64,000 bases of DNA, from NCBI GenBank assembly GCA_030789695.1, contig CM061140.1, forward strand, positions 84,010,422 through 84,074,421, given 5' to 3'. This DNA comes from Scilla litardierei (taxonomy: Eukaryota > Streptophyta > Magnoliopsida > Asparagales > Asparagaceae). How positions within the stretch are numbered: position 1 is the first letter of the stretch; each line of letters starts with the position of its first letter. This document shows positions 33,433 to 45,597 of this stretch, in pieces. The notes beneath the pieces were generated by a model. That model saw nothing but the letters and a program-made list of their open reading frames with translations. It was not told where the DNA came from and did not search any database. Made by a program: the position numbers and the translations under genes.

Positions 33433-34768
33433 TTATATTGATCGCCAACGGAAGTTGGGGTTATTCTAGGGTTTTCAATCCCTATGTATGATTCATTGTA
33501 ATTACGTTGCCAATGGAAGGTGGGGCGTAATGAGAGCCCTCCTAGAATGGACTGAGTTATCGAACATGAGAATGGCTTAATAGTGGTAGTGGAATATTGT
33601 CAACTTAATGCATCTGTCATGTGGTTGTGTGCTACAGAAGTAGGATTGGTCGCACGAGGGATAATCGTGTCATAGCATCACGAAAGTGGCGGCATGGGAT
33701 AACATGATGGGTAAACCTATCATAGCATCACGGAAGTGGGGGTATGTGATTTCTTCTAGGTTAGACAACCTCACCCTAAGATGATTTGATAGCCACGCAA
33801 CGAGTTCACCCTGTGCTTAAGTCACACTAGAGTGAAACCTATCCCTAGAGTCATGTTCTTTCTATTTGTTACTCCTTATTCCACATATTTCCCACATAGC
33901 TGATCATGGCCTATGATTGACTAGTACTTGATCACACAATGTAACGACCACAATTAGGTCTTACGTATTTTCGTATGTATCTCCTCGTGGCTTTGGATTG
34001 CGTGTATTTTGCACTTTGATTTTTAATACTTTATCCGTAGTTTGGACTCGCGATCGGACCTCGTATTCATGATCCCCTCGAAGGCGCGATCGCCCAGGTA
34101 TTTTCTGTATAATTTTTAGATGTCCGAGGGCGTGACAGGTTTTAGTGGTGGCCCATGCAGGTCTTGCGTTCTGCGAAATACTCGGAACAACATGGATGTC
34201 ATTATTAACTAGACTGTCTAGATAAATCTTGTACGCAAATGTTTACTTCGTTTGTTTGCAGCATGTCAGGAAGACGAAACACTCGACAAGGATCCGAAAC
34301 TGCTGGAGACGGAGAGTACGACATCCGCCAAATGCTTGGAGTCATGAGAGAGATGCTAGAGGTATGTCTCTTGCTTCCTTGCTACGGTGATATCTCACTT
34401 TCATCCTTCGCCTATCAGTGTCTCTTAATCCTAATCTAGCTTAAGAAATTCTGAGGGCGGAATTTTTCTTAAGGCGGGTAGGATGTAACGACCACAATTA
34501 GGTCTTACGTATTTTCGTATGTATCTCCTCGTGGCTTTGGATTGCGTGTATTTTGCACTTTGATTTTCAATACTTTATCTATAGTTTGGACTCGCGATCG
34601 AACCTCGTATTCATGATCCCCTCGAAGGCGCGATCGCCCAGGTATTTTCTGTATAATTTTTAGATGTCCCGAGGCGTGACACACAACCTCCCTGTGGACG
34701 ACCTGTATAGCTCTACGATGATGTCGTGCGCATGCGGTTACAAATATTTAGACTCTGCTCAAGCAACA
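32243..34768 (+). repeat. 5' LTR of a plus-strand Athila-like element (Athila-B), with TRIM insertion
   Basis: The right end is fixed by the PBS at 34769. The left end (TGATGAATGG at 32243) is a guess from family layout. It contains degenerate CGACGCGACCGCGTCG-like palindromes at 32535-32960, an (AT)n run at 33397-33430, and blocks typical of Athila LTRs. A 742-bp TRIM-like element with CACAA duplication is inserted at 33940. Confidence 0.55.
33940..34681 (+). mobile_element. TRIM-like miniature LTR element, 742 bp
   Basis: Two near-identical 198-bp LTRs (33940-34137, 34484-34681) starting TGTAACGACC and ending GGCGTGACA, with a 346-bp internal region and perfect CACAA target duplications (33935-33939, 34682-34686). 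The internal start (GTTTTAGTGGTGGCCC) and end (GAGGGCGGAAT, later AAGGCGGGTAGGA) are shared with the large element at 36961-55061, so both may use the same mobilising machinery. A small plus frame near 34263-34360 (MSGRRNTRQGSE) may be a gag trace; otherwise noncoding. Confidence 0.9.
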
Positions 34769-34794
34769 AGTTTTCTGGTGTCGTTGCTGGGGAG
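34769..34794 (+). promoter_or_regulatory. Athila-B primer-binding site
   Basis: AGTTTTCTGGTGTCGTTGC then TGGGGA, the Athila/Tat-type PBS, directly after the LTR end. Confidence 0.75.
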
Positions 34795-35029
34795 GTTGCC
34801 TTGATTGATATTAGTTTAATCTTGGGTTAGTTAGTCAACGTGTGCATAAAAAATTAAAATAAATAAAGAAACAATTTCCTCCTCCACCTCATTTTTATTC
34901 GTGCTATTCTCTTGTACCACTGTTGTTTCCCTATCGTTTTCTTATCTATTTTGTCGGTGCACTTGGAGCATTATATGGATGCCTAATGGATTATATGCTG
35001 GAAATTCTAATGCCTCTATGACACAATGT

Positions 35030-35506
35030 GCTTAGATGAGAGGATACGATGATTTTGTGCAGGTTGTAACCATTTGCAAAGCATGTATGATGCATGGGCA
35101 TGTTTACACCCAATGCCAATAGTATGCCCATTTCCACACTCCACATCCATATACCTACAATCTATCTCATGAACCTTTCCATCCATACCCCGAGCCCTAT
35201 ATGCATCCACCTCAACAAAAGTCTAGGCTTGAGCTTCTCCTAGAAAATTTCATTTCAAACCAAGTCCAAATGACTTCACCCTCCCCACCACATCGATCGA
35301 AGCCCACCTCCAAGAGATTGCCCAAATCTAAGCCACATTTTCCCACCACAAATGCAATCAGAGCAGAACTTATGGGGTCAGATCTCTGAGACTACACTGC
35401 CAGGGAGAGAGCATTATGGTGGAGGAGCCCAACCTAATATTGGAAATCAGGTGAAGCGACACCAAACACCGAGGGATCAGATTTCTAGCTTCACCCAGCT
35501 TGATGG
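35030..35506 (+). pseudogene. Athila-B gag fragment with zinc knuckle
   Basis: 35075-35116 encodes CKACMMHGHVYTQC, a CX2CX4HX4C gag zinc knuckle. A TAG follows two codons later. In the shifted downstream frames a Tyr/Pro/His-rich stretch and a LELLLENFISNQ helix match the usual order of Athila gag C-termini. The frame is broken at several places and is then cut at 35507 by a gypsy solo LTR. Confidence 0.65.
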
Positions 35507-37357
35507 TGTAATGCCCCGCTCCTCAAGATATCCAGGAAGTACGAATCCATCCCAGGTATTCCCAGAGTAGTGAGTGTTACGAAGGAAGAGGAGAAAAAGA
35601 TACTATAGAATCAGCAGGCCACTGTGCACGTGCTGGGAAGTACGTGTAATGCTCCAATAATACAACACCATACAACAATAAATAAAGACAAAGTACAACA
35701 AGGAAAAGCACATTCATATATAAATAAATGAATTACATCATTAAGAGTATAGCATACAAGAATGATATCCCACTCTCTCAAGTACAATAATATCTCACTA
35801 GTACAACCCTCAAACTACACCCACAAATAACTCCAACCTCCAGCACCTAGCTACACCTACAAGACTACTATCACATGAAACCCCATAGGAGAAGCACGTC
35901 AAAGCGTGTCCAAGTAGGATATCCAACATCATATGGTATATTATGCATAGCCTACGTTATGTGCAATGACATGGCATAATGGAATGAAACATGAACTATG
36001 TCATTTGCAATGACATGGCTTATGGAATATGGGACATGAAAGCATACATAAAAGGGATAATGCATGTCATGATGTAGCATATGACATAAGAGACATAAAA
36101 GTAAATATAAACTACAAGGATGAGAAGTATAAGGGATTAATCACATTTAAAACAAATTAATAAATATGACATTACATAAAGTCATGTGTGCTATTAGTTG
36201 GGTACAACTTTCATTTAGGCATGGTTATGGAATAAGAATGTCGTAAACATGTGGGTCATGGGCCATCATGAATCATGATGGCTTCATAGTCATTTTTCAT
36301 TTGCTTTCCTTTCCATTCATATAGGGTGATGCAATCTCTTTGTGCACCCCTTTTTCCATCACATAAAACACTATAAATCCATGTCATGTATTCCTTTACA
36401 CCCACACATGTGTGGCATTAGAATTCCATATCATGTTACATATGCCAAAGCCAATGTCCACAATTTCACGTATACATCATCTTTCTCATCACCCACATCT
36501 TTCATCTTCCAATTTTCATTGCATAAATATTTTCAACAACCTGGAAAAGGGCCATATAGATTGCATAATAGACATGCCCATAGAAACATGAGGAGGGCTT
36601 CACAAATGCTTTTATTTTGGTGCAACAAATATAATAAGTAATAACAAGTTCCCAATATTTACAAGGAGGAAAATCATAGCATAAAATTCATAATTACCAA
36701 TTAAAATGGAAACTTTACGATATGGCACTTGTGATCATGGCATGAAAATGCATATTCATTAAGATAGTCAATGACTTTATCATTAGAGATGATAATTTCA
36801 TAACATAATATAAGGAATTGGAATCCTTCCATAAGAATGTGATCTTTCTCCAAGAAATCCTCCAAGACTTCATCTTGCTCCTTGGATCCATGTTTTCAAG
36901 CTTCCATGGCTCCAAAGATATCATTTAGCTCATGAAACCACCATCTCCTAGCTCCAAACTTGTAGCGGCCGCTTTCTGACCATATGTATTTTAGCACGTA
37001 TCTTTGTTGTTTCGTGCGCATATTTCCGTATTTGATTTTTTACTGCTTTTCGTAGCTCAAACGTACGACCGAACCACGTATTCACAACCCTCGCGGAGCC
37101 GTGAGCGTCCCGGTATTTTCATTGCAATTTTTGGATGTTGAGAGACCGACATTTTTTTTGACGAGTAAAGTTAGTCTTTATTAATATCCCAAATAAAAGA
37201 TTACAGCCTAACAACACTAGTTAGCAACAGGAGATAATAAAAAGAGTAGGGAGAGGACACAAGCGTCGTCACCAACTACAGAATATTATCACCCGCTATT
37301 AAGAAGTGTGAAGAGCGCTATACAAAGGAGGTACTATACAGATATGTAACACAAAAG

Positions 37358-38565
37358 TTAGCCAGAGTCTATAAAACCCCAATTAACAAATGGAGTAGCA
37401 TCTGATGTTTCATCAAGGTCCAGATTACAAAGAGAGCTTCTGATATCCGCCTCAATGTCTTCAAATAATGAGACCTTATCATTCACTGAATTTTCAAAAA
37501 TACGCTTATTGTGCTGCTTCCATATGTGCCAAACCATAGTCGCCAGAGAAGCTTTAGCCAACACCCCCACAGAGTCCTTCTTACTGTAGCGCGACTGGAT
37601 AAGATCACACACTCCTGATAAGGTTGTCGGGACGACCCCCTTGTAATTCAACTCTAAAAGGCAGCGCATTAGAATATACCTTGTGAATTCACACTCGAAA
37701 AAGAGATGTGTATGTGTCTCTTCCACTGTAGAAACACAAAGGACGCAAGTACTGTCGGAAGTTATCCCCCATCTACGAAGGAGATCACACTTTGGGAGTT
37801 TTGAACGTAAAGCTCTTAGCAAACACAGTGCCATCTTTGGCACATGTAATTTAAACCATATGGTGTCAAAGTGACAGTAAGCCGACCCAATAATACGTGC
37901 ACCATTCCAGGCATCACGCACAGCAAAGCTCGGTCCAGGGAGCCAAATCCATTCGTCCTGTCCTTCGGTAACAGTGAACTGCTGTAGAAGATGATGTAGG
38001 CCAGCTATACTAGGATCATTACTCCATCCCGTGGCCGTCCAATAGTGACTAACGGTGAAAAGTTCTGATCCAGGGGAGGATCTTGTAGCAGGTGTAGAGG
38101 ACCCATAGGGTGCCAATTATCATACCAGAAAGAAGTAGTTGTACCGTTCCTCACAACGCGCTTTATAAGTTTTTGAGAGAATTGTCGACATTTCAGATGG
38201 AATTTCCAGGATCCTGACTGGGTTGGCTTAACTTTAGCTCCATAGATTCCAAAAGAGATGTCATTATAGTGTTTACGCATATATTGTGCCCAAATCCCCT
38301 TGTTGGAGAGGACCCTCCAGGTTAACCTGATACCGGAAGCAACATTCAAATCAGATAATAGTCTCAAGCCCACTCCACCTTCTTTCTTAGGGGTGCACAT
38401 ATCCTTCCAGGCCCAATTATTGAGCTTACCCCAAATTAATTTCCTGCACACAGAATTAATAGAACGAATAACAGAGCGTGGAATACAATAAGCTTGCATC
38501 CAGAAGGCCACCATACCGTAAATGACAGAGCGGACCAACTCTATTTTCCCCGAGATTGAAAGCAT
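37358..38565 (-). pseudogene. LINE ORF2 C-terminal part with zf-RVT
   Basis: Minus frames 38565-38005 and 38116-37358 continue ORF2: a W-rich thumb region (RKLIWGKLNNWAWKDMC, EGGVGLRLLSDLN), then the zf-RVT motif with RALRSKLPKCDLLRRWGI and CVLCVSTVEETHTHLFFEC. Frameshifts occur near 38560 and 38080. The zf-RVT domain is common at the end of plant L1 ORF2. The reading frame ends just before the 3' UTR. Confidence 0.88.
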
Positions 38566-39734
38566 AGATGAAGTCCAGCCCAGGAGCCTTTTTTACACTT
38601 ATCCACCAGACGGAAAAATAAGGATGGTTTAGGGTATTTTGAGGAAAGGGGTAATCCCAGATAAATAGTGAAAGAAGCTACCAATTTGATTCCGAGAATA
38701 TCAGGGAGAGAGCATGCATTTCGAATACCCTTACTGAAAATAGCAGAACTCTTATCCCAGTTTATATGAAGCCCAGACAAGTGGTTGAAATTTTGAAGCA
38801 AATCTTTTACACCATTAAGGGATTGGGGATTAGCCCGATAGAATACTAAGAGGTCATCTGCAAAAAGGAGGTGAGATATAGCTCCAGATCTGCGCAAAGG
38901 TTGAATATCTCCTGAAGAATCCGCTCGGGACATAAGTAGAGAAAATGCTTCCATTACCAGAACAAAAAGATAGGGCGATAGAGGGTCTCCCTGCTGCAAG
39001 CCTCTATTAGATGTAAAATAGCCCTCAGGTGATCCATTAACCAAGACTCAGAACGTAGGTGTGGATATACATTCAGTAATCCAATTTATGAATCTGTGGC
39101 TGAAACCCATTTGGTGAAGGAGGAAGAAAATAAACTCTCGATTCACACTATCAAAAGCTTTACGGAGGTCCAACTTAATGCAAGTTTTGGCCCCCATAGG
39201 GTTGCTAAAGTCACGGACTTGTTCATGGGCAAGAAGAGAGCAATCTGCCAGCAACCTGTCTTTTAGAAAAGCAGCCTAATTTAGAGAAATTAACTCAGAA
39301 ATAATAGGCTTCAATCTATTACAGAGGACTTTGCTAATAATTTTGTAGAGAACTTTACAGCAAGCAATTGGCCTATAGTCACCTAGGCCTGTAGCATTAG
39401 CATTCTTGGGAACCAGAGTCAGGAATGTATGATTAATATTGGGAAGTATTTTTCCAGTACTGAAAAAAGAAGCAATTCCAGAAATAACGTCCTTACCAAT
39501 GATATCCCACTTAGTTTGGAAAAAGAAGGAGTTAAATCCATCAGGCCCCGGTGCTTTGTCTTTACCAATTTGAAACACTGCATTCCTAATTTCAGTATGG
39601 GAGACATGCCTATCCAACCATCCAACAGCCTCAAGAGTGAGTTTACGCTTCGGTATAACATTAGGGAAAACATTCCAATAATCATTTTGATGATATAAAT
39701 TCTGGAAGTAGATTCTAGCTTCCTCACGAAGCAT
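38541..39734 (-). pseudogene. LINE ORF2 reverse transcriptase
   Basis: Motifs in order: KDKAPGPDGFNSFFFQ, TLVPKNANATGLGDYRPIAC, CIKLDLRKAFDSVNREF, GLQQGDPLSPYLFVLVMEAF, and catalytic LLFADDLLVFYR. The frame is interrupted by stop codons near 39274 and 39046. Apart from these the domain is complete and the catalytic Asp pair is present. L1 clade. Confidence 0.92.
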
Positions 39735-39845
39735 GACAGAGTTGGTAATAACTTTACCATCCGAGGAGATTAGATGGACAATATTATTATGAAAATATCT
39801 AGCTTTTAATGACGTGTAGAAAAATTTAGTATTCCTATCACCAAG

Positions 39846-40910
39846 TAGCTACCAGCTCTGACGACTTTTTTGCCTCAAATCCTCCTCCTCCATATTCAAA
39901 GCCTTCACAAGATTTTTAGAAACCCTCATTTCCAGTTCCTGGGTATTAATGTCGGAGCAAACCCTCTGATCTGATTGAATTAACTCCAACTTCTTACGGC
40001 AATAATTAACATCCAGGATCTTTCTATGGTCGGCCGACCAAGATCTCAGCATATGTTTTAATGATTTAAGGTTGAGAACAAGATTATTCATAGGAGATCC
40101 ATGGGAGAAAAAATTCCAGTTCTTGCTAATAAGAACATGAAATCCAGGCAATGAAATCCAATAATTATAAAATTTGAATGGATTTGGATAAGAAATTACT
40201 TGCGGGAGTAGGTAAAGATACATAGCAGCATGATCGCTAGTATTAGCTGTGAAGTACTCGTAATTAGAATGCGGCAAGAGAGTAATCCATTTAGTGTTGC
40301 AGAGGATGCGGTCAAGTCGTGCAAATATACACGAGCTCCCTAGTCGCCTGTTATTCCAACTGTAGCTCAAACCCATGCTCTTCAAATCAATTAGTTGGTA
40401 GTTACCGAGACAAGAGTTAAAATTATCCATAGCCTTCACATCAACCGCACGACCGTCTAGCTTCTCTTTAGAACTCCGGACACAATTAAAGTCACCGCCA
40501 ACCACCCATGGAGTATTATTATACATTGTTGAGCTAGCAATGAGATTATTCCAAAGATCCGCTCTGGAGTTAGAGACATTGAACCCATAAACGACAGTGA
40601 TTCCTATAACAAAGCCTGTTGCATTAGAGAATGTAGCTGATATGGGCTGGGCTGAGGTTGAGTTAAGAATGCAGCTCCAGGTAGTCGAATTATAACAAAC
40701 AACACTTCTTCCCCCCTTGTGTGAGATCCTGTTGTCGATGCTACCCCATTCCTTAGGAAAGCAGTTTGTAATTCTATTAGCATTAACACAATCAACCTTA
40801 GTCTCAAGGAGGCACACAATAGATGGGTTTAGTTTCCAGAGAAAGTACTTCAGGCCAGCTCTACGAGCAGCATTATTAAGTCCCCGAGAGTTCCAAAAAA
40901 ATATAGTCAT
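39846..40910 (-). pseudogene. LINE ORF2 endonuclease
   Basis: APE-type endonuclease domain: MTIFFWNSRGLNN, CLLETKVD, ITVVYGF, WVVGGDFNCVRSS, YSWNNRR, ARLDRILC and ANTSDHAAM, all key blocks present. A TAG at 39846-39848 ends the frame in a tryptophan-rich spot (SRQSW) just before the conserved LGDRNTKFF block, which is readable in frame beyond it. So one nonsense mutation separates endonuclease from reverse transcriptase. Confidence 0.92.
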
Positions 40911-40946
40911 AATGTTAACAGCCGATATGAGGGAGAAAGCACCTAA

Positions 40947-42617
40947 TCAAGGCGCATGATGCCGATAACTAAGGCGTACAGCAGAGGGGTGACTCGTTGC
41001 AATCTTGGATTTTCCATGGGATTTCGCGATTCTCAGCGTTGAATGTTCCGCTTCCCATTCTGGATTGAGGAAGGTTAGCTTCTCAGGTGGGGTAAGCTCC
41101 TCAGCATCAGGGTCCTCATGCTCAGCACCCCTAACATCATTTACAGCATCAGACCCGCCACATTTAGAAGCAGGATGATTATCTAAACTTCCATCAGTAA
41201 TGGGGGTCACAGGATCCTTTGCAGATATTGTTTCCCTTGGCCTTTGAAATTTTCGAATAGCCTGAAACATGCGAACAGTGTGTAATATGAATTTGCACAA
41301 ACCCCCAGGACGATTGCTACATGGCCGAACTGTGGCCATACCCTCCACCTGCTCCAAGCCAAAGGGGTTGCTGCATTCTCCCTCTTCAAGCGTCACCACT
41401 GGCCGGTTTGACTGCATAGGCATTGAAGTATTAGTTAAAATATCACCCTGCTTGTTGCCAGCCGTATCAATAGTGTGATCAATTAAGCTTGGGGTAGGAG
41501 CTGCAGTAAGTCCCTTCATATGGCATTGGATTTCAAGATGACCAAAGCTAGCACAAGTACGACACCTTGGAGGTTCCCCCTCATATTTAATGTCAATAGT
41601 AATAGTAGACAAGTCATCAAGCTCAACAGGGACAATTCTCTTGAGTGGACTCTTAGCATTGACCTCAACTAAGCATCGTGCGTAGGAGATTCTATCAAGA
41701 TTAACAGTAGCTTTATCAAGACAAATCTGCTTCCCCACGACACTTGCAATGGAATTCAAAATACTCATCGTCCACATAGGCAGAGGGAGGTTATGAAGCT
41801 GAACCCAGACAGGTACCGCAGTAAGAATGTCCCGATTGTGCTGTACTGAGGGAGACCAATTTTGAAGTACAACAAGCCTCCCATCAAAGAGCCAAGGCCC
41901 GCCATGCAGGATAGAGTCCCGATCTACCTCCTTCTCAAATTTGAAATAAAAGTATCCATTTTCCCGAGAAAGTATACGAAGCCCTCCCTTCAGCCTCCAA
42001 AGCCTCTCGGTCCAAGCTTTAATCTGCCCAAAATAAGGGACATCACCAATAACATAGCCTACAATAGTGTTCTGCCAGCGAGCAGATCCTTCCAGTATTT
42101 CAGGCCTCGAACTTTATCTTTCTCAACCCCATCCTCGCTGATTATGGGTGGGACATAGCTCATCAGCAAGGGGTCAGCATACTTCTTGCGAGATGCACAG
42201 ATGTCCACCCAGGATAGCTGGCCATCAGACGGAATAATTTTGAATTGGGTATTAGGTCTAACTGGGACTTTTACAGATCCTTTAGTACTCATCTGCTCAT
42301 CGATACGCCTAGCATTATGACGCACACGATCACTGCCACTAAATATTCGAACCCCACGGTTGTTACGGCTTCTATGGAGTAGAGCGCCGCCATCCAATTT
42401 TTGGCCAGGCCGAGTGGGTGGATGCATTTGTTGCGGAATGGATCTGTCGTAAAACCCCGCAGCAACCTTCCTCTTGCTCCGATCAACCCTATTCCATCCC
42501 TCACCATCATCGGTTGAGATATCTGAGGGAGAAATCTTGCCGCCGTCAGCCTTATTTGATGCTCTAGGAGGAATTTGTTTATCGCCTGAATCGCCTGCTC
42601 TGAAACCCTCGCTCCCC

Positions 42618-42619
<2 letters not shown>
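40947..42619 (-). pseudogene. LINE ORF1 (DUF4283 and zinc knuckle)
   Basis: 42619-42059 is a basic N-terminal part with GEGWNRVDRSKRKVAAGF. A frameshift lies near 42070. The next frame holds a DUF4283-like fold (GYFYFKFEKEVDRDSILHGG, PWLFDGRLVVLQNW, VPVWVQLHNLPLPMW). A CCHC zinc knuckle CRTCASFGHLEIQC follows, then an acidic tail ending about 40950. This is the usual plant L1 ORF1 plan of nucleic-acid binding and chaperone function. ORF2 starts about 35 bp downstream. Confidence 0.85.

Positions 42620-42684
<65 letters not shown>
42620..42684. repeat. (AT)n microsatellite at the LINE 5' end
   Basis: Pure AT dinucleotides lying between the ORF1 start codon and a short CTGCAG-TATATATA segment next to the target duplication. 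It has no counterpart in the empty site in LTR3 (51870). Confidence 0.95.
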
Positions 42685-42686
<2 letters not shown>

Positions 42687-44787
42687 GCAGTATATATATA
42701 CGAGAGACCGACCTGCTTTAACCTAATTATTAATAAATAAATATTTTTTAATTAAAATTTAGAATCTTAAATCTGATCCGTTTACTAAGGAAATCAAACA
42801 TTTATATGTTTGTTTAAAACAAATCTGTTTAAAAAATCAACTCCTTTTTGAAACAACTAACCTATTAATCTAAATCCATTCTTTTTAAAATCCAACTTTA
42901 GCTTTTTCTAGTCTTTCCAAATGCTTCGGGTGTTTTGTTTTTTTAAAGGGATCAACTCTAATCCAATATATTAAATGAATCAAATATCTCACCCTATCTT
43001 AACTGTCAGCCCACTACTCTCTCCCCTTGACCCACGTCACAAGGGAATCCCTCAAGATCAGCACTTATCCCTCCCCACGTGAATTATCCCTCTCCTCCTG
43101 ACAAGTTATAGAAGCCCTACAAGGAGCTAGACCCAGGGCTTTTGCATTCTCAGTCACACGAGAAATAGACTAGGCTGCTCTTCAATATTCTTTTTGTATA
43201 AAACCCGTACCTCATCTCTTTCCCCTCACGAGCCGCACCCTAACCCAAGCTCGTACTGTCGTCTATTTCCCTTGCACCACCTGTGCACCTCTCCCCTCCT
43301 CCTCTGTGTGCCATCATCGAGAAACTCTAGGCCGTGTCGACACCCCCTGAACCGCCTCACCGTGACCTCTGAAGCTGATACCGGCCACCCCTTCACGTCC
43401 GACCTGCCCTCTTCCCATCTCCACGCACACAAGATGTTCAGGCCATCTTCCCTTAGATCTGTCGCTCTCCATCTTCCCAACGATAGTTGCTCCGGCCCCC
43501 TTGCCACCGGCAGCACCTCTCGCGCACAGCTGTGTTCTCTCCCTCCATAACAGCAGCCATGCCTCTCCTAGCTTCGATCTCTCTCCCTCCCTTGAGCACA
43601 CACCCACCGGCCACCACAAACGAAGCTGCCGCACCCCCTCTACCCAGCATCGACAACCCATAGCTCTGGCCCGACAGCCTTGGCTCCAGCCAGTCCACGG
43701 CGAAACCCCCCAACTACCGGTCTCTCCCCCTAAGCTGCAAGCCTCCTCGCTGTTTTCCCAAGAACAGCCGGCCACCGAGGCCGCGGCACGCGTAGCCCTT
43801 ATACGTGCAATGGCAGCCTTCACGGTGAACTGTCGGCCTCCTCCATATGAACAGCGGACACCGCCCATAGATCTTCCCGTTGACAGCCGCCCATTCCTTT
43901 GCTCCACCCACGTCAGCCCCTCTTCTTTTTAGAACCACAGATCTGTCCTTTTCACCCACATAGCGCGCAAACCGGCCTCCCCCTAAGCCTAGATAACCCT
44001 CTGGCCTAACTCGTGCACAAACCACATCCCCATCTTCCCCTTCTATCCACATCAGCCCCCTTGCATGCCTCAGATTCCATGGCCTCCTGACGTCGCGACT
44101 CGTCCCTGTTACCGTTGCCGTAGACGTTTCGTTGCCGGGACCCACAACCGAAGCGATCTCGACACCGTACCCGTAGCCGTGACATCTCAGCTGCGCTACC
44201 CGCAGTCGATACGATCCCGAGGCGATCCCGAGACGACCCTTACTGTGCTACCCGCAGTCGAGGACATGAGCACCGCCACAGTTTCCAGACCCGACGCCAG
44301 ATTCGTGCGCGTTCGTCGCACCAGGTTAGCCCTCTTACTCGTAGCAACCCAAACATTAAGTCATCAAAACCTAATTAAAAATCATCAACTAAAATAACTA
44401 AATTTACTTTCTGCTGCTTTAAAACGATGTGGAACCGTAGATCGACGATCAGACTTTTTGACTGTGCACATAGGATAGAATCATCGGATAGGCTGAACGG
44501 ACATTTTGACGTGTGATTGTTAGGGTAGCCACGTTTAACCTAGAAATGAACCGTAATAGGATTGAGGAAAAGCACGATCTGACATCGTCGTGATCCTGTT
44601 TCAGACGGACTATCGCCGACGCGACGTTTTGACGGGACGCTCCGGATAGATGACGCACTCGCCACCGCAGGCAAGTGTACTCACTTGTACTTTCGGCCGT
44701 GTTTAGGCCATAGACTCTTAGAACTGTTATAACATAAACAAATAGAACCGGACGTGAAATGATAGCATCCGGGACCCTCCCTTGACA

Positions 44788-44814
44788 GCTTAGACTTGAC
44801 GACGAAGTCTAAGC
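44788..44814 (+). other. 10-bp hairpin in LTR1
   Basis: GCTTAGACTT pairs with AAGTCTAAGC over loop GACGACG. Identical in LTR2 and LTR3. It differs from LTR0 (662-690) by a paired C-G to T-A change. Confidence 0.85.
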
Positions 44815-44908
44815 GCAACAACAACAACTGACACCTTAGGGGTTTCCTGTGTGTGCGTGCATGTGGACCCCCCTAGAAGAACACTTCCTTACTTTTCATG
44901 TCATGTTA

Positions 44909-45142
44909 CACAGCCTGCGGGCAATAGGGCACTCACCAGTGGGTGAGTGATCCCTTGTACGGATACACAGCCTGCGGGCAATAGGGCACTCACCAGTGGG
45001 TGAGTGATCCCTTGTACAGAATACGGATACACATCCGACAGGCAATATGGCACTCACCAGTGGGTGAGTGATCCCTTGTACGGATACACAGCCTGCGGGC
45101 AATAGTGCACTCTCCAAGCCAGAGAGAGTGATCCCTTGTACG
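44909..45142 (+). repeat. Tandem mini-hairpin array, LTR1
   Basis: Four units with CAGCCTGCGGGCAATA (GCC-TGCG-GGC stem) followed by a second stem. ACTCACC/GGTGAGT (44931-44948) occurs in the first three units, and ACTCTC/GAGAGT (45109-45129) in the fourth. So the fifth stem pair changes from A-T to T-A without loss of pairing. Each unit ends GTGATCCCTTGTAC. One GCC arm in unit 3 (ATCCGACAGGC) is altered. A TTGTC run follows at 45245-45273. Confidence 0.87.
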
Positions 45143-45457
45143 GACTTGTCTTGTGCACTTGGGTTGGGGTAGGGTTGAGCGTGCGCACGGGGAGATGGTC
45201 TGATCCCCCTCAAACCGTAAGGTGTGAAACCTTCGAGTCACACGTGTCTTGTCTTGTCTTGTCTTGTCTTGTCCCGTTTCGGTTAGTCTCATAGTCGGTA
45301 GCACACGCTACGGCTACTGCTTGACGTGTTTACTTTCCCTGCTTCGTTTACTTTCTGTAACTGCCATGTATAACCTCAGCATGTTAATCAACCAATAAAA
45401 TGTTGCTTTAAATTACGGTACACTTGCAGTAGAGTCTAACCCTCTTTTATGGACTTT

Positions 45458-45501
45458 ACCTGACGTACATTTCCTTTTCTCTTGGGTGTTGTACGTCAGG
45501 T
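45458..45501 (+). other. 12-bp hairpin before the acidic frame, LTR1
   Basis: ACCTGACGTACA (45458-45469) pairs with TGTACGTCAGGT (45490-45501). The next inner pair is a T-T mismatch here but G-C in LTR3 and LTR0. Confidence 0.78.
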
Positions 45502-45597
45502 GTCGAGCCGGTGTTCGTGGACGAGGCAGACTTACCGGAGTACGTGGAGCCAGAGGACGACGACCCTGAGTACGTTCCTAATGAGGACCAGACCTAG
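45502..45597 (+). CDS. Short acidic reading frame, LTR1
   Basis: 31 codons from the hairpin to TAG. Motifs DEADLPEYVEPEDDD and NEDQT. Same position, frame and ending as in LTR3 and closely similar in LTR2 and LTR0. There is no own ATG. If translated, it would be the last exon of a longer product. It could also be fortuitous. Confidence 0.4.
   Translation, partial: VEPVFVDEADLPEYVEPEDDDPEYVPNEDQT

Larger units (their letters stand above)
37151..42701 (-). mobile_element. L1-type LINE, nearly full length
   Basis: ORF1 and ORF2 on the minus strand, with an 8-A tail at 37152-37159 and AATAAA about 20 bp before it. Target duplication GAGAGACCGAC occurs at 37140-37150 and 42702-42712 (13 bp if one mismatch is allowed). 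The 5' end on minus is an (AT)n run (42620-42684) leading straight into the ORF1 ATG, so there is almost no 5' UTR. Several stops and frameshifts inactivate it. Confidence 0.93.

Noticed and set aside
43194..44397. Several overlapping open frames of 60-200 codons in the GC-rich part of LTR1 (and 52358-53544 in LTR3)
   Set aside because: Low-complexity Pro/Ser/Arg composition, open in many frames on both strands, and frames not conserved between LTR1 and LTR3 despite near-identical DNA. They look like a GC-rich leader, not proteins.
44909..45142. CRISPR-like array of regularly spaced repeats
   Set aside because: No unique spacers, units are contiguous tandem repeats, and the context is a plant retroelement LTR.
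44896..45304. Minus-strand repetitive peptides over the mini-hairpin array, and likewise at 48734-49000 and 54060-54398
   Set aside because: They are by-products of translating a tandem repeat. Units differ by frame-breaking lengths and the sense strand is plus.
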